Shown here one piece after another: positions 63,267 through 64,000 of a DNA stretch of 64,000 bases. The notes below the pieces were generated by a model that was not told the origin of the DNA, did not search any database, and saw only the letters and a list, made by a program, of their open reading frames with translations. Within the stretch, counting starts at the first letter, position 1. Each line of letters starts with the position of its first letter. The position numbers were made by a program, and so were the translations under genes. The stretch is from Nocardioides marinus (GTDB lineage: Bacteria > Actinomycetota > Actinomycetes > Propionibacteriales > Nocardioidaceae): positions 1,116,001 through 1,180,000 of the forward strand of contig NZ_JACBZI010000001.1 of the NCBI RefSeq assembly GCF_013408145.1, read 5' to 3'.

Positions 63267-64000
63267 ATGGCCGTATCGCTGCGTGAGTACCGCGCGCGGA
63301 TCAAGTCGACCGAGTCGATGAAGAAGATCACGCGCGCCATGGAGCTCATTGCTGCCTCGCGCATCATCAAGGCGCAGCAGCGGGCCCAGGCTGCGGCGCC
63401 GTACGCCCGAGAGCTGACGCGTGCGGTGTCGGCGGTGGCGACGTTCTCGAACGTCGAGCACCCGCTGACCAAGGAGGAGGAGAACCCCCAGCGGGCCGCC
63501 GTCCTCATCGTGACCAGCGACCGGGGCCTGGCCGGTGCCTACTCCTCGTCGGTCCTCAAGGAGGCCGAGCGGCTCCGCGAGGAGGGCAAGGAGATCGACT
63601 TTTACATCACCGGTCGCAAGGGCGAGGCGTACTTCAAGTTCCGCCAGCGCCCGATCGTGCAGTCGTGGACGGGGTTCTCCGACCAGCCGTCGTACGACGT
63701 CGCCGCCGAGGTGGGTCGCACGCTCATCGACTCCTTCCTCAAGGAGCAGGGCGAGGAGGGTGACGTGGACGAGGTCCACGTGGTCTACACCCGCTTCGTC
63801 TCGATGCTGAACCAGGAGCCCACCGCGGTGCGGCTGCTGCCGCTGGAGGTCGTGGAGGGTGCCGAGGCGCCCGACGAGAACGACCTGCTGCCGCTCTACG
63901 AGTTCGAGCCCTCCCCGGAGGCCGTGCTCGACGGACTGCTCCCGCAGTACGTCCAGTCGCGGATCTTCTTCTCCCTGCTGCAGGCGGCCGCCTCCGAGCT
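63267..64000 (+). CDS. atpG: ATP synthase subunit gamma (cut by window end)
   Basis: The first 244 residues or so of the rotor shaft subunit; the reading frame is open at the window end. [20 protein letters not shown] starts it, [20 protein letters not shown] continues the coiled coil, and [20 protein letters not shown] is the conserved centre. An insert in the region [20 protein letters not shown] matches actinobacterial gammas. The C-terminal helix lies outside the window. Confidence 0.95.
   Translation, partial: MAVSLREYRARIKSTESMKKITRAMELIAASRIIKAQQRAQAAAPYARELTRAVSAVATFSNVEHPLTKEEENPQRAAVLIVTSDRGLAGAYSSSVLKEAERLREEGKEIDFYITGRKGEAYFKFRQRPIVQSWTGFSDQPSYDVAAEVGRTLIDSFLKEQGEEGDVDEVHVVYTRFVSMLNQEPTAVRLLPLEVVEGAEAPDENDLLPLYEFEPSPEAVLDGLLPQYVQSRIFFSLLQAAASE

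Noticed and set aside
61503..63779. A 758-codon minus-strand open frame
   Set aside because: Shadow of atpA and atpG.

Overview
This window is a 64 kb stretch of a high-GC actinobacterial chromosome. The best fit is the Nocardioidaceae (Nocardioides-like). Supporting marks are the codon use (G or C in almost every third position), many GTG starts, WhiB1, SigR/RsrA, ECF and SigF-type sigma factors, Ni-superoxide dismutase with its dedicated protease, the fused Kgd enzyme, PdtaS, and the order argS-lysA-hom-thrC-thrB-rho-rpmE-prfA-prmC-tsaC-wecA-atp, which matches the block known in Mycobacterium. No prophage, insertion sequence, CRISPR array or resistance island was seen; this is core chromosome with some lineage-specific genes.

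Layout. 0.1-6.3 kb: secreted metalloprotease, nucleotidyltransferase, DUF445 membrane protein, an FKBP / hydroxy-acid oxidase / S4 operon, signal peptidase I. 6.3-10.3 kb: a minus-strand operon of a MerR-DICT regulator, a flavin oxidoreductase and a membrane protein; divergent from it a two-gene operon ending in an FHA protein; then a CBS protein. 10.4-19.8 kb: hisN, rsgA-aroA, DoxX, an unusual membrane-fused ECF sigma factor, a degenerate GGDEF-like protein, SRAP protein, hydrolase, sigR-rsrA. 19.8-28.3 kb: ribosomal protein bL37, thioesterase/GNAT/acetolactate-synthase-like operon, DUF2785, pdtaS, whiB1, SigF-type sigma with RsbW-type kinase, sodN/sodX. 28.3-35.3 kb: malic enzyme, MDR and SDR oxidoreductases, a TetR regulator divergent from a ferredoxin reductase-fatty acid desaturase operon, acetoacetate-decarboxylase-like protein. 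35.3-42.7 kb: DUF6104-kgd, lipoprotein and LCP genes, a large secreted protein. 43-57 kb: tRNA-Arg, argS, lysA, threonine pathway, rho, a two-component pair, rpmE, prfA, prmC, tsaC, wecA-like gene. 58-64 kb: ATP synthase operon, cut inside atpG by the window end.

How it works together. argS/lysA/hom/thrC/thrB make charged arginine, lysine and threonine; rpmE/prfA/prmC/tsaC/bL37/rsgA serve the ribosome and decoding; rho acts in termination; the wecA-like enzyme starts cell-envelope polymers; the atp genes build F1Fo. Stress control is dense: SigR/RsrA (thiol oxidation), SigF-type/RsbW, WhiB1, PdtaS and a self-contained ECF sigma factor.

Most striking observations. (1) Rho has Arg in place of the Walker A lysine, and a changed bicyclomycin pocket. 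(2) About twenty genes have a -10 hexamer of form NANNNT only 6-8 nt before the start codon and no ribosome binding site, so they are probably leaderless. (3) An ECF sigma factor is fused to a zinc anti-sigma motif, membrane helices and an outer domain. (4) Two matching operator-like palindromes flank the TetR/desaturase divergent promoters. (5) A small undescribed operon ends in an FHA-domain protein. All functional names come from reading motifs by eye; no search was run.
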